Shown piece after piece: positions 43,292 to 51,973 of a DNA stretch of 64,000 nt. The DNA lies in the NCBI RefSeq assembly GCF_026241105.1, contig NZ_JAPFFT010000020.1:1-64000 (forward strand), in the 5' to 3' direction. The notes under the pieces were generated by a model, which did no database searches, was not told the origin of the DNA, and saw only the letters and a program-made list of their open reading frames with translations. The number at the start of each line of letters is the position of its first letter. The first letter of the stretch is position 1. The DNA comes from Arthrobacter rhizophilus (GTDB taxonomy: Bacteria; Actinomycetota; Actinomycetes; Actinomycetales; Micrococcaceae). Both the position numbers and the translations under genes were made by a program.

Positions 43292-43405
43292 GAAGGTCTC
43301 CGGGAATCGGGGAAGTGTGCTCTCAAATCCTATGCCCGCCGATTCGGCCCTCCCGCGAATTCGCCTAGTCTGTAAGGAATCCAACACCAAGGGAGTCACT
43401 CGCTC

Positions 43406-44050
43406 ATGCGTCCCATCCGCCAGCTGCTAGCCGTCGTCGTCGCTTTTACCGCGGTCCTTTTCTCGGCCGCCCTGTTCTCAGCGGCACCGGCCTTCGCGCA
43501 CGACGTCGCCGAGTCAACCTCGCCGGCTAACGGCTCAACAGTTGGCAGCGTCCCGGACTCCGTGTCGGTCACCTTCAACAACCGGCCGCTCCTGCTCGGT
43601 TCGCAGATCCGGGTCAACGACGCTTCCGGCCAGAACTGGGCAGATGGTTCCGTCGAAATCGTGGACGCGGTGGTGTCGCAGAAGCTGCGGCCCGGCGCCC
43701 CTGCCGGGGCATTCACCGTCATCTGGCGCGTTGTCAGTTCGGATTCGCACCCCATCGAGGGCACCTTCACTTTCACCGCGAAAGCAGGAAGTTCGACGGC
43801 GGGCGGCGCCTCCTCGAGCACCCAGCCCACCGCGCCGGTCCCCACGGTCGGCACAGTCGCGCCGGGTTCGACCACGACGCCGGACCGGGCCCCTGATGCT
43901 TCCCAGCCGTTCCCTTGGAGCATTGTGGTCTTCGCAGCGGTGGCCGCAGGGCTGCTGGTGTTCCTGGGCGTAACCGCACGACGCAGACTAGCAAACGGTG
44001 ATTCCGAGGACTCTGGCGACTCTGGAGACGACGAGCCCGAGGGATCGTAG
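43406..44050 (+). CDS. CopC-domain copper-binding membrane protein (YcnJ N-terminal type)
   Basis: 214 residues. The signal peptide ends AAPAFA, so the mature chain starts HDVAESTSPANGS; an N-terminal His plus the Asp/His in SSDSHPIEGTF match the Cu(II) site of CopC. A CopC beta-sandwich (33-128) is followed by a Ser/Thr/Pro linker, a single membrane helix (WSIVVFAAVAAGLLVFLGV) and an acidic tail. It probably holds copper at the outer membrane face. The CopD-type membrane partner is absent. Confidence 0.85.
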   Translation: MRPIRQLLAVVVAFTAVLFSAALFSAAPAFAHDVAESTSPANGSTVGSVPDSVSVTFNNRPLLLGSQIRVNDASGQNWADGSVEIVDAVVSQKLRPGAPAGAFTVIWRVVSSDSHPIEGTFTFTAKAGSSTAGGASSSTQPTAPVPTVGTVAPGSTTTPDRAPDASQPFPWSIVVFAAVAAGLLVFLGVTARRRLANGDSEDSGDSGDDEPEGS

Positions 44051-44072
44051 GGAGCCGCCCAACCGGCCTCAC

Positions 44073-44136
44073 AAAACCGGTGCTTGTTTTCCAGACCCGT
44101 CTTTGAAGGGCCGGAACGGAAAACAAGCGCCGGTTT
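44073..44136. terminator. Long inverted repeat (element family B) between converging genes
   Basis: AAAACCGGTGCTTGTTTTCC at 44073-44092 pairs with the arm at 44118-44136, with one mismatch, enclosing about 25 bases. It is the second copy of the element at 33790-33854 and again sits between two gene ends. Confidence 0.75.
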
Positions 44137-44152
44137 CTGGCGTGGACTGTTT

Positions 44153-44866
44153 CTACGAGAGGGCGGGAACCGCCGCGAAGGTGCCGGTAAGGGCCGCGTG
44201 GACACTGTCCGGGTGCACTTTGGCCGAGATGGCCTGGCCCACCACCTTGGCTTGGCGCAGGACTTCCTTAGGTGTGGGGGTTGCCAGTTCGCCGACGCCC
44301 ACCAAGTACATTCCAATCGCACGCATGGCCGCGACGAGGTTCTGGCCGATAGCGATGCCGAGCTCGGCAAGCATCCGCCGCAACTGGCTCTGTCCGCAGC
44401 GAGTGACAACAATATGGTCGGCCAGAAGAACTCCGCTGGCCGTGTGAACGGCCCATTGGTGCGACTGCACGCCGGGCGAGGCCAAGTCCAATCCGACTGA
44501 ACTGGAAATCGCGGAGCTTGAAACGGTGGCGTCCGAACTCACAGAGCCCAGGGCAGCATCGTCCACACGGTCCAGGCGGACGGCCCGGGTGGTGTTTCGT
44601 ACATCGAGGCCATGGCTGGCCGCGTAATTGCGCAGGTGCCTCAGGATTTCGTTGCGTTCCTGGAGACCTGCGGCATCGGCTGCGTCGCATCGCTGCAGGA
44701 TGCCGGTGTTGAGCTGCTGCGGGGCTCCGGGGGCTTGCAATCCGTCCACCACGATTGCATCCACGCCGTACCGGCTAAGCTCGCTGGCTACGGCCAGGCC
44801 GGACATGCCGGCACCGATGACCACAGCGGTGGTGCGTTCCGTACTCGAAGCAGGCATGGCTGACAC
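44153..44866 (-). CDS. Short FAD-dependent oxidoreductase-like protein
   Basis: About 237 residues from GTG 44866, which has GAGGAG seven bases upstream; ATG 44857 is the alternative. The FAD loop TAVVIGAGMSGLAVASELSR with the acidic VDAIVVDG end is near residue 12. The second half holds HQWAVHTASGVLLADHIVV, a typical dinucleotide-fold return strand, and a C-terminal helical block. It is shorter than usual flavoprotein monooxygenases (350 or more), so it may be a minimal or reduced member. Substrate unknown. Confidence 0.65.
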   Translation of the reverse strand: MSAMPASSTERTTAVVIGAGMSGLAVASELSRYGVDAIVVDGLQAPGAPQQLNTGILQRCDAADAAGLQERNEILRHLRNYAASHGLDVRNTTRAVRLDRVDDAALGSVSSDATVSSSAISSSVGLDLASPGVQSHQWAVHTASGVLLADHIVVTRCGQSQLRRMLAELGIAIGQNLVAAMRAIGMYLVGVGELATPTPKEVLRQAKVVGQAISAKVHPDSVHAALTGTFAAVPALS

Positions 44867-45255
44867 GGCTTGGCTCCTCTTTGAAAGGTGCGTTGCCGAA
44901 GGCAACACCTGGACGGCGTCCGAGTCCCCAAGCGGTCGCGAATGATGGCCGTTGATGTGTTGAAAAACACGATCCCCGGTCACCAGTGCCTCGAACATTA
45001 CAGAAGAAATCGCGTGCTGGATAGCCCAAGCATCGGCATGTCCGCCAATGCATTTTTCACGATCCAATGCGGCCGAATCCAAGGCGCTCCAGCGGGTTTC
45101 CACATACGCATCTTCCAGCTTGATTCGGCCCTTGCAAACGAGAATAGTGAGCATTGGAGACCGCAACTCACGGCAGTCAAGCGAGAAACACGTTGTGGGC
45201 GCGGCCTCTGGCAGAATAGCCGCAACATCAGCCAGTAGTGCGAGGAGGCGGGCCC
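44867..45255. other. 389-base gap with an open minus-strand frame
   Basis: The frame of the FAD protein stays open upstream to beyond 45237, giving a plausible soluble segment (MLTILVCKGRIKLEDAYVE ... AWAIQHAISSVMFEAL). G/C bias at third positions is weaker than in neighbouring genes. It may be an N-terminal extension, a separate small gene, or only the divergent promoter region of the stress-protein gene. I cannot decide by eye. Confidence 0.35.
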
Positions 45256-46305
45256 ATGGACCAGCACGGCAAACACTCTGAAAGCCATCACGCAGAGACC
45301 GAAGGCAACGGAGAGGAACCATCGATTGCCCCCGGCGGGATCGTAGTGGGCGTTGACGGCAGCGAACACGGCCAATGCGCCCTCATTTGGGCCGCCCGCG
45401 AGGCCGAGCGCAGGCAGCTTCCCCTGCACGTAGTCACGGCATACTCCGTGCCCATCTTCGCGGCCTCCGGCTTGGACGGGGGTTATGCAACAGTGGATGA
45501 CTCCGTTATCCGGGACGGCGCCGAGGCGATCGTCAAACAGGCCCTTGAGAAAGTTTCCGGCTACGCCATCGACGTCGATGGCTCGGTGGAAAACGGAGAT
45601 GCGTCTGGCGTGCTGCTGGATCTGTCCGAAACAGCGGAGCTCCTGGTCTTCGGCACCCGGGGACGTGGCGGGTTCGTGGGCAGGCTCTTGGGATCGGTGA
45701 GCAGTGCCCTTCCCGCGCACTCCAAGTGCCCCACCGTGACCGTCCCGCTTTTCTGCGCGGACCGCTTGGGTGAAACCACGGAGGACAAGCACATCAAAGC
45801 TGAGCGTGCCAAGGCTGGCCCCCACGTCATCGAGAACGTGGTGGCAGTGGGCGTGGACGGCTCGGAACAGGCCCGCGTTGCCGTGCTGGAAGCCGCCGAG
45901 CAGGCCCAACGCATGGGCGCGAAGCTGCGTGTCATTTGTGCCGTACCTGAGTACAGCGGCTCCTTGGCCTGGGTTCCGGCGCCTTTGGACCGGGAGGCCC
46001 TCTTCAAGGACATCAGGGTTCAGCTGGACGCAGGATTGGCATGGCTTAAGAGCCACTTCCCAACACTACCTGTGGAAACCCAGTTGCTGGATGGTTCGCC
46101 CGTCGAGGTTCTCGTGGAAGCGAGCCGCGGTGTGGAACTCGTGGTGCTCGGCACGCGCGGGCGGGGAGGTTTCGCGGGGATGCTCCTCGGTTCAACGTCG
46201 GACGGCGTCTTGCACCATGCCAAGGGTCCCGTGCTGGTTGTTCCTGACCGCGAGGATCCGAGGCTGGCGGACCGCGTCAAGTTCGGTCCCATGCTTGCCG
46301 CATAA
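45256..46305 (+). CDS. Tandem-domain universal stress protein
   Basis: 349 residues from ATG 45256 with GAGGAGG seven bases upstream. Two UspA domains: 33-170 and 195-345. Each has VVGVDGSE at the start and the ATP-binding GTRGRGGF...LLGS motif (G-x2-G-x9-G-S) near its end. Such two-domain proteins are induced by hypoxia or stationary phase in actinobacteria. The PEP-synthase-like gene follows 58 bases later and may share its transcript. Confidence 0.9.
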   Translation: MDQHGKHSESHHAETEGNGEEPSIAPGGIVVGVDGSEHGQCALIWAAREAERRQLPLHVVTAYSVPIFAASGLDGGYATVDDSVIRDGAEAIVKQALEKVSGYAIDVDGSVENGDASGVLLDLSETAELLVFGTRGRGGFVGRLLGSVSSALPAHSKCPTVTVPLFCADRLGETTEDKHIKAERAKAGPHVIENVVAVGVDGSEQARVAVLEAAEQAQRMGAKLRVICAVPEYSGSLAWVPAPLDREALFKDIRVQLDAGLAWLKSHFPTLPVETQLLDGSPVEVLVEASRGVELVVLGTRGRGGFAGMLLGSTSDGVLHHAKGPVLVVPDREDPRLADRVKFGPMLAA

Positions 46306-46363
46306 CGGCAAGCGGCCAAGCAAGAGGCAAGCACCCAAACACCGGCGGAGGCAGGCAGGCGCG

Positions 46364-49141
46364 ATGGCGGAGAATCCAGGGCCGGGGGAGGCGCCGCGCT
46401 TCATCATCGAACTGCGCCGGATCCGGGCAACCATGCTTCCGGAGGTCGGCGGCAAGGCCGCCAACCTTGGGGAGCTGATCTGGGCGGGACTTCCGGTCCC
46501 GCCCGGGTTTTGCCTGACCACGGAGGCCTATCGGCGCGCATTGCAGCGGGATGCAAGCCCCGAGTCAGCCCTCTCGGATGTTCTCCACAAGCTTGGAGCC
46601 GCGGATCCTGGCGACCTTGAGCGGCTCGCATCCCTTGCGGCCCGCGCCAGGGATGCGGTGCTCGACGCCGGGATCCCCGCCGACGTCGAGGACGCCGTCC
46701 GCCTGGCCTACGCCGCTCTAGGCCCGGAATCCGCGGTGGCCGTCAGGTCCTCCGCGACGGCGGAGGACCTGCCCTTTGCGAGCTTCGCCGGACAGCAGGA
46801 CACGTACCTGAATGTAGTGGGGGCCGACGCCGTGCTGCAGGCCGTCCGTAAGTGTTGGGCCTCCCTGTGGACAGATCGGGCGGTCAGCTACCGGGCAAGC
46901 AACGGGATTGACCAGGCTACGGTGACCCTCGCCGTCGTCGTTCAACGCATGGTGGACGCTGATACTGCCGGGGTGCTGTTCACAGCCAATCCGGTAACCG
47001 GACGGCGCCGCGAGGCAGTCATCGACGCCAACCCAGGACTTGGCGAGGCCGTGGTCTCAGGCGCGGTGAATCCGGACCATTTTGTGGTGGACTCGCTCAC
47101 GGGCAGGATCACGGAGCGAAGGATCGGGGATCGGAAGCTCGTAATTCGATCCCTTCCCGGAGGCGGTACGGAAAGGATCGATTTGCCTGGGCCCAACGGC
47201 GCGGCGGCGTCGCTGGACGCCGGCGGGTCGGCCGGAGGAGCTTGCCTCAGCGACTCCCAAATCAGGGCGCTCGGTGCCCTCGGCCAGCGCGTCGAGGAGC
47301 ACTATGGAGCACCCCAGGACACCGAATGGGCCATTGACGGCGATGGCAAACTGTGGCTGACCCAAGCCCGCCCCATCACCACGCTCTACCCGCAAATGAC
47401 CCGCCAGCCCGCTGTCACCGGCCCTCACGCCTACCTTTGCTTCAGCCTCGCCCAAGGCCTCACGCGCCCCCTGACCCCTATGGGCCTCGCGGGCATCAGG
47501 CTCATGGCGTCGTCGGTCGCTGGCGCGGCGGGATTCCGGGTTCCAGAACCGCGGAACGGGCCTTCGCCGTACTACGAGGCCGGGCAGCGCATCTATATTG
47601 ACCTCACTTCGGTGCTCCGGAGCGCCACAGGCCGGGCCATCGTGCCCAGGATCTTCGACGTCATGGAAGCACGCTCGGCGGCCGTCATGCGCGCCCTGTT
47701 CGAGGACCCGCGTTTCGCCGTCACCACCCGGACGCCCTTCAAACTGATCAGGCACGTAGCCCCGATTGTCTTCCGCTTCCGCCTTCCGGAGATCCTGTTG
47801 CGCGCCCTTTTTCGGCCGAACGTTGCCCTCGACAAGGTGCAAGGACTAGGCCACAACCTGAAAGCTGCGCTCGAAATATCCGCCGATTCCACCCCCCGTG
47901 AAAGGCTTGACCACGCTGAGCGGATAATGGGCGAAAAATTGTTCCCCATACTGCCCAACACCTTGCCTCCGGTGGCGCTCGGCTTCGCGATGATGGGGTT
48001 GGTCCGGAAACTACTGGGCGAACAGGCCTCCTGGGGTGAGCTCCAGACCGTGATCCGTGGCCTGCCCAACAACGTCACCACTGAAATGGATCTTGCGCTG
48101 TGGCGGCTCGCAACCAGCATCCGCGATGACCCCGCTTCTGCGGAGACCCTTACCAGCGGCGAGCCCGCGGCTCTTGCGGAGAGCTACCGCGACGGCGGGC
48201 TGCCCGCCGTCGCGCAATCGGGATTGGCCGCGTTCCTGCGCGACTACGGGCACCGGGCCATCGCGGAAATCGATCTGGGCATGCCCCGCTGGTCCGACGA
48301 CCCCACCCACATCATCGGCGTCCTGGCCAATTACCTTCGCCTGGACGATCCCCGCCTGGCGCCGGACAAACAGTTCGAGAAAGCAGCCCGCGACGCCGAG
48401 GAACAGGCTGCGGTGCTGGTGGCCCGTGCGCGGTCCAAGAGTCCGCTCCACGCCAAGATCGTGAAAATGGCACTTGAGCGGACACGCATGTTCGCAGGAC
48501 TGCGCGAGCTTCCCAAATACAACCTTGTACTGGCCTTCGCCACGGTCCGGGCCCAGATTTCGAAGGTGGGAGAGACCCTTGCGGACGCAGGAAGCATCGA
48601 TCACGCCGGAGATGTTTTCTTCCTGGATTTCAATGACGCCCGCCGCGGCCTGGACGGCGCGGATCTCCGTGACCTAGTAGCGCAGCGACGGGAAGACTAC
48701 GAGCTTGAACTGAAGCGCCGGCACGTGCCACGCGTTCTGCTCTCGGACGGCACAGAGCCGGAAGCCCTGCCCTCCGGGCTGCGCGGCCGCACTGGCGCTC
48801 CGGCGGGCGCACCGATGCCGGATGGCGCGCTGCTGGGAACCCCGGCTTCGGCGGGAACGGTGACTGCGGTAGCCAGGGTGATCATGGACCCGGTGGGTGC
48901 GCATCTCGAACCCGGCGAAATCCTGGTGGCTCCTTCCACCGATCCCGGCTGGACGCCGCTCTTCCTGACTGCCGGGGGACTAGTGATGGAGATGGGTGGG
49001 CCCAACTCCCATGGCGCCGTCGTAGCGCGTGAGTACGGGATTCCGGCAGTCGTGGGCGTCCCGGATGCCACGTCCCGGATCAGCTCGGGCCAAACGATCA
49101 CGGTGGATGGCGCAACCGGGACGGTGGTCCCGGAGGGCTGA
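46364..49141 (+). CDS. PEP synthase / rifampicin phosphotransferase-like dikinase
   Basis: 925 residues in three parts. An ATP-grasp domain (about 12-330) has KAANLGELIWAGLPVPPGF, AVRSSATAEDLPFASFAGQQ and VDADTAGVLFTANPVTG. A helical middle region spans 360-790. A swivelling His domain at the C-terminus has GPNSHGAVVAREYGIPAVVG with the phosphate-accepting His. Unlike true PEP synthase it lacks the PEP-binding barrel, matching the RPH layout in which phosphate goes to rifampicin. Physiological substrate unknown. ATG 46364 fits the family start; the frame is open far upstream. Confidence 0.82.
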   Translation: MAENPGPGEAPRFIIELRRIRATMLPEVGGKAANLGELIWAGLPVPPGFCLTTEAYRRALQRDASPESALSDVLHKLGAADPGDLERLASLAARARDAVLDAGIPADVEDAVRLAYAALGPESAVAVRSSATAEDLPFASFAGQQDTYLNVVGADAVLQAVRKCWASLWTDRAVSYRASNGIDQATVTLAVVVQRMVDADTAGVLFTANPVTGRRREAVIDANPGLGEAVVSGAVNPDHFVVDSLTGRITERRIGDRKLVIRSLPGGGTERIDLPGPNGAAASLDAGGSAGGACLSDSQIRALGALGQRVEEHYGAPQDTEWAIDGDGKLWLTQARPITTLYPQMTRQPAVTGPHAYLCFSLAQGLTRPLTPMGLAGIRLMASSVAGAAGFRVPEPRNGPSPYYEAGQRIYIDLTSVLRSATGRAIVPRIFDVMEARSAAVMRALFEDPRFAVTTRTPFKLIRHVAPIVFRFRLPEILLRALFRPNVALDKVQGLGHNLKAALEISADSTPRERLDHAERIMGEKLFPILPNTLPPVALGFAMMGLVRKLLGEQASWGELQTVIRGLPNNVTTEMDLALWRLATSIRDDPASAETLTSGEPAALAESYRDGGLPAVAQSGLAAFLRDYGHRAIAEIDLGMPRWSDDPTHIIGVLANYLRLDDPRLAPDKQFEKAARDAEEQAAVLVARARSKSPLHAKIVKMALERTRMFAGLRELPKYNLVLAFATVRAQISKVGETLADAGSIDHAGDVFFLDFNDARRGLDGADLRDLVAQRREDYELELKRRHVPRVLLSDGTEPEALPSGLRGRTGAPAGAPMPDGALLGTPASAGTVTAVARVIMDPVGAHLEPGEILVAPSTDPGWTPLFLTAGGLVMEMGGPNSHGAVVAREYGIPAVVGVPDATSRISSGQTITVDGATGTVVPEG

Positions 49142-49337
49142 GGCGCCCTAGACGGGACCTGACCAGCCTGATGGCCAGGACGGCTGCGATTGTCCCGGCG
49201 CCGGCGATGAGGAGACTGGAGGTTCCGGAGGCGATACCGGCTATCGACCCGCAGACAATCACGCCGGAAGCGGTCCCGTAGGTGCCTAAAGGGGGGTACC
49301 TTTTCTGTACCGCCCTCCAACACCGAGGGCATAGGAG
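49142..49337. other. Gap with a possible hydrophobic coding remnant
   Basis: On the minus strand about 49145-49275 one frame reads GVIVCGSIAGIASGTSSLL ... IAAVLAIRLVRSR, like the last two membrane helices of a transporter. It has no start and overlaps the preceding gene. It may be a decayed transporter end or chance. GGGGGGTACC lies at 49291-49300 and the following gene start at 49338. Confidence 0.3.
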
Positions 49338-50207
49338 ATGGGAACGATGGCCAAGGTCCTGCGAGTGGTCCGGTTTCTTGTTTGGCTATTGTGGCCGGCA
49401 GCGGTCGTGGCGGCCTCGTGCGTGACGATGGCGATCATTCCGGGGTCGTGGTCCCTGCTGAAGCACTTGTACGCGCCGGATCCGTCGACGCCGGCCTCAG
49501 GGCCGTCAGTAGCAGCGCTGGGGGTTTTCGTCGTGTTGGTGGTCTTCGTCGTGTGGACGTTCAGGCGCGTCTTCGTTGCGTTGGGGATGCTGCGCAGGCG
49601 CCTCGGCCGGTACACCAAGGCCGAACAGGATACGGCTGCGGAGGCTGAGTTGTATCGTCGTGGGATCGAGCGGGCGATCGGTCTGCGAGACCGGCTCGTG
49701 CACGGTGCTCAGCCTGAGCTCCTGCAGGCGTGGGGCGTGACGCTCGAGCATGATGAGGCGCTGTGGGTGGATGCTTCGATGCAGTATGCGCGCTGGTACG
49801 GCCACGGCGCGGCGTACACGCATTCGCCGGCGATTTCGTTCGAGCGGCCCTCGCTGGCCACCGGTTCGGTGATCGGGTCCGCGATCGGCAACGCGTTCAG
49901 CCTTTCACGCGGCATGGCCGCGGACTCGCAGATGTGGCGTGACAGCCAGACGGTGCGAACGCTCGTCACGGATCGGCGGATCATGTGCGAGACGGTGCGT
50001 GGCTGGATCAGCTTCCGGTATGACGAGGTCGCTGCGTCCAACCCCGATCCGGCTGCCTCTACGCTTATTCTGGAATTCCGGGACTCGGAGCCGTTGCGGC
50101 TGCACGGCTACGACGGTGCTGTGCTCTGTGTGTTCGCCGTAGCAACGCTGTACGGACGATCCTCGCTTCGCCACCATCCTGGGCTGTCAGCTCTGACCGC
50201 TGACTGA
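49338..50207 (+). CDS. Hypothetical membrane protein with a PH-like C-terminal domain
   Basis: 289 residues. Two membrane helices (11-38 and 55-78), a basic loop, then a soluble region. The end TVRTLVTDRRIMCETVRGWISFRYDEVAASNPDPAASTLILEF, quoted in parts (LVTDRRIM, WISFRYDEV), resembles bacterial PH/GRAM-like domains that read membrane state. ATG 49338 or 49347 can start it, with GGAG upstream. It stands alone and function is unknown. Confidence 0.65.
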   Translation: MGTMAKVLRVVRFLVWLLWPAAVVAASCVTMAIIPGSWSLLKHLYAPDPSTPASGPSVAALGVFVVLVVFVVWTFRRVFVALGMLRRRLGRYTKAEQDTAAEAELYRRGIERAIGLRDRLVHGAQPELLQAWGVTLEHDEALWVDASMQYARWYGHGAAYTHSPAISFERPSLATGSVIGSAIGNAFSLSRGMAADSQMWRDSQTVRTLVTDRRIMCETVRGWISFRYDEVAASNPDPAASTLILEFRDSEPLRLHGYDGAVLCVFAVATLYGRSSLRHHPGLSALTAD

Positions 50208-50281
50208 CGACCTCTGTCAGGCCAGCGCCTCCACATCCAAATACCCGCGCTGCGCGTCCTCGCGTCCCTGCATAAGACCAG

Positions 50282-50383
50282 TCTTAACCACCAGGCTCAC
50301 GGGTCCAGCCGACCCGCCCGTCCCGCGATTAATCTTAACCACCAGGCTCACGGGTCCAGCCGACCCGCCCGTCCCGCGATTAA
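50282..50383. repeat. Exact 51-bp tandem duplication
   Basis: 50282-50332 is repeated without change at 50333-50383 (begins TCTTAACCACCAGGCTCACG, ends CCCGCGATTAA). It lies between converging genes, just after the cation exporter stop on its side. Identity of the copies implies recent slippage or unequal exchange. Each unit holds GGGTCCAGCCGACCCG, a small hairpin. Confidence 0.9.
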
Positions 50384-50395
50384 TTCAGCAGTCTC

Positions 50396-51316
50396 CTAGG
50401 CGTGTTGGTGGGTTTCGTGCGCCGAGTGGCCCGCCGGTTCCAGTTGGAAGGTGCAGTGCTCGGTGTCGAAGTGCGAGCCGAGGCAGGAACCGAGTTGGTC
50501 CAGAAGCCGGTCGGCGCCGGTGGCGTCCAGGATCCGGTCCTCAACCACCACGTGGGCCGAAAAGACCGGAACGCCCGAGGTAATGGTCCAGATGTGGATG
50601 TCGTGAACGGCCACCACGCCCTCCACAGAGAGGATGTGCTCGCGGATCATTTTGACTTCGACACCCTTGGGCGTGGCCTCCAGCAGGACATCAACCACGT
50701 CGCGCAGCAGATGCCAGGCCCGGGGCAGGATCATGAGCGAGATCAGGATGGAAGCGATGGGGTCTGCCGCCCGGAAATCGGTGACCATGATGACAATCGC
50801 GGCGAGGATGACCGCGAACGAACCCAGTAGGTCGCCCAGGACTTCAAGGTAGGCACCACGGACGTTGAGGCTTTCCTTCTGGGCCCCGCGCAGGATGAGG
50901 AGCGAGACCAGGTTGGCCACGGCCCCCAGAATGGCGGCAAAGAGCATGACATCCGTGCGGATCTCCGGCGTCTCCCCGAAGCGGCGGATTGCCTCGATGA
51001 AGATCACTACCGAGATCACGATCAAGATGAGGGCATTGGCCAGGGCGGCCAGGACCTCGGCGCGCTGGTACCCGTAGGTGCGTTGATCGCTCGGCGGCCG
51101 GGTGGCTATCCACGCGGCAAGCAAGGCAATGAAGACGCCTGCCGCATCGGAGAGCATGTGGCCAGCGTCGGCCAGCAGCGCCAGCGAACCGGAGACGACG
51201 GCGCCCGCCACCTGGACGAGGACCACCGCCAAGGTGATGGCCAGGACAGCGATGAGCCGCTTCCGATGCTTGCCGGTTGCAGTGACGCCGTGTGAGTGGT
51301 TGTGATCGTGCCCCAT
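50396..51316 (-). CDS. CDF family divalent cation exporter (CzcD/ZitB-like)
   Basis: 306 residues, six membrane helices, His-rich ends (MGHDHNHSHG and HSAHETHQHA). Helix 2 has LADAGHMLSDAAG, the HxxxD half of the transport site. Helix 5 reads YLEVLGDLLGS, so the usual His of the second HxxxD is Glu. The C-terminal cytoplasmic domain has VAVHDIHIWTITSG, typical of zinc exporters. It pumps Zn2+ or related ions out by proton exchange. No metal regulator is adjacent. Confidence 0.9.
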   Translation of the reverse strand: MGHDHNHSHGVTATGKHRKRLIAVLAITLAVVLVQVAGAVVSGSLALLADAGHMLSDAAGVFIALLAAWIATRPPSDQRTYGYQRAEVLAALANALILIVISVVIFIEAIRRFGETPEIRTDVMLFAAILGAVANLVSLLILRGAQKESLNVRGAYLEVLGDLLGSFAVILAAIVIMVTDFRAADPIASILISLMILPRAWHLLRDVVDVLLEATPKGVEVKMIREHILSVEGVVAVHDIHIWTITSGVPVFSAHVVVEDRILDATGADRLLDQLGSCLGSHFDTEHCTFQLEPAGHSAHETHQHA

Positions 51317-51326
51317 GCCTACAAGG

Positions 51327-51809
51327 CTATCCCCAGCCGAGTTCGTGCAAGCGGTCGTCGCCGATTCCGAAGTGATGGGCGATCTCGTGGATCACGGTAA
51401 TGGCGACCTCGTCGATCACTTCATGGCGGGATTCGCAGATGTCGAGGATTGGTTGCCGAAAGATGGTGATCCGGTCCGGGAGCGAGCCGGCGTCCCACCA
51501 GGAGTCCCGTTCCGTCAGCGGCACGCCCTCGTACAGGCCCAACAACACTGTGCCAGGTGCGTCTCCGGGCTGCGGCGTGTAGTCGTCCTCGATGAAGATC
51601 GCCACATTGTCCATGGCGCGGGCGGCCTTGTCCGGGATCAGGAGCAGGGCGTCGCCCACCGCCGCTTCGAAGTCTTCCGGCGACATATTGAATGGCGCGG
51701 TACTGAACGAGGTCGCCCCGGTACCCGGAAGCGGGGAGGAGGTACGCTGGCCGCCGGGGGCATCGCCGTCGGGAACGATCGGCAGGCCGGGAGGCAAATT
51801 CGCGGGCAT
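51327..51809 (-). CDS. Zinicin-like metallopeptidase family protein
   Basis: 160 residues. The N-terminal 40 residues are Pro/Gly-rich and probably disordered. The family core starts MSPEDFEAAVGDALLLIP and ends VIHEIAHHFGIGDDRLHELGWG, with HEIAHHFGIGDDRLHE giving the HExxHxxG-type zinc ligands. This is the minimal actinobacterial metallopeptidase family (COG3824). Substrate unknown. Its start is near the second LacI promoter, and it is followed at once by the CDF gene on its own strand. Confidence 0.88.
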   Translation of the reverse strand: MPANLPPGLPIVPDGDAPGGQRTSSPLPGTGATSFSTAPFNMSPEDFEAAVGDALLLIPDKAARAMDNVAIFIEDDYTPQPGDAPGTVLLGLYEGVPLTERDSWWDAGSLPDRITIFRQPILDICESRHEVIDEVAITVIHEIAHHFGIGDDRLHELGWG

Positions 51810-51973
51810 GCTCTGACTCTAGTCCGTGGCCACGCCGTTGACGCCGGATGTCACGGGCAGCTACAGTTTTCCGGGCTGGTAATTCGTATAACTCGTCCCC
51901 AGGTTAAGCCCAGCCAGCCGTGCGGATCCTGTGATAAGCACCCCTCAAAGTTCGCGACAGACAGGCCACTCCC

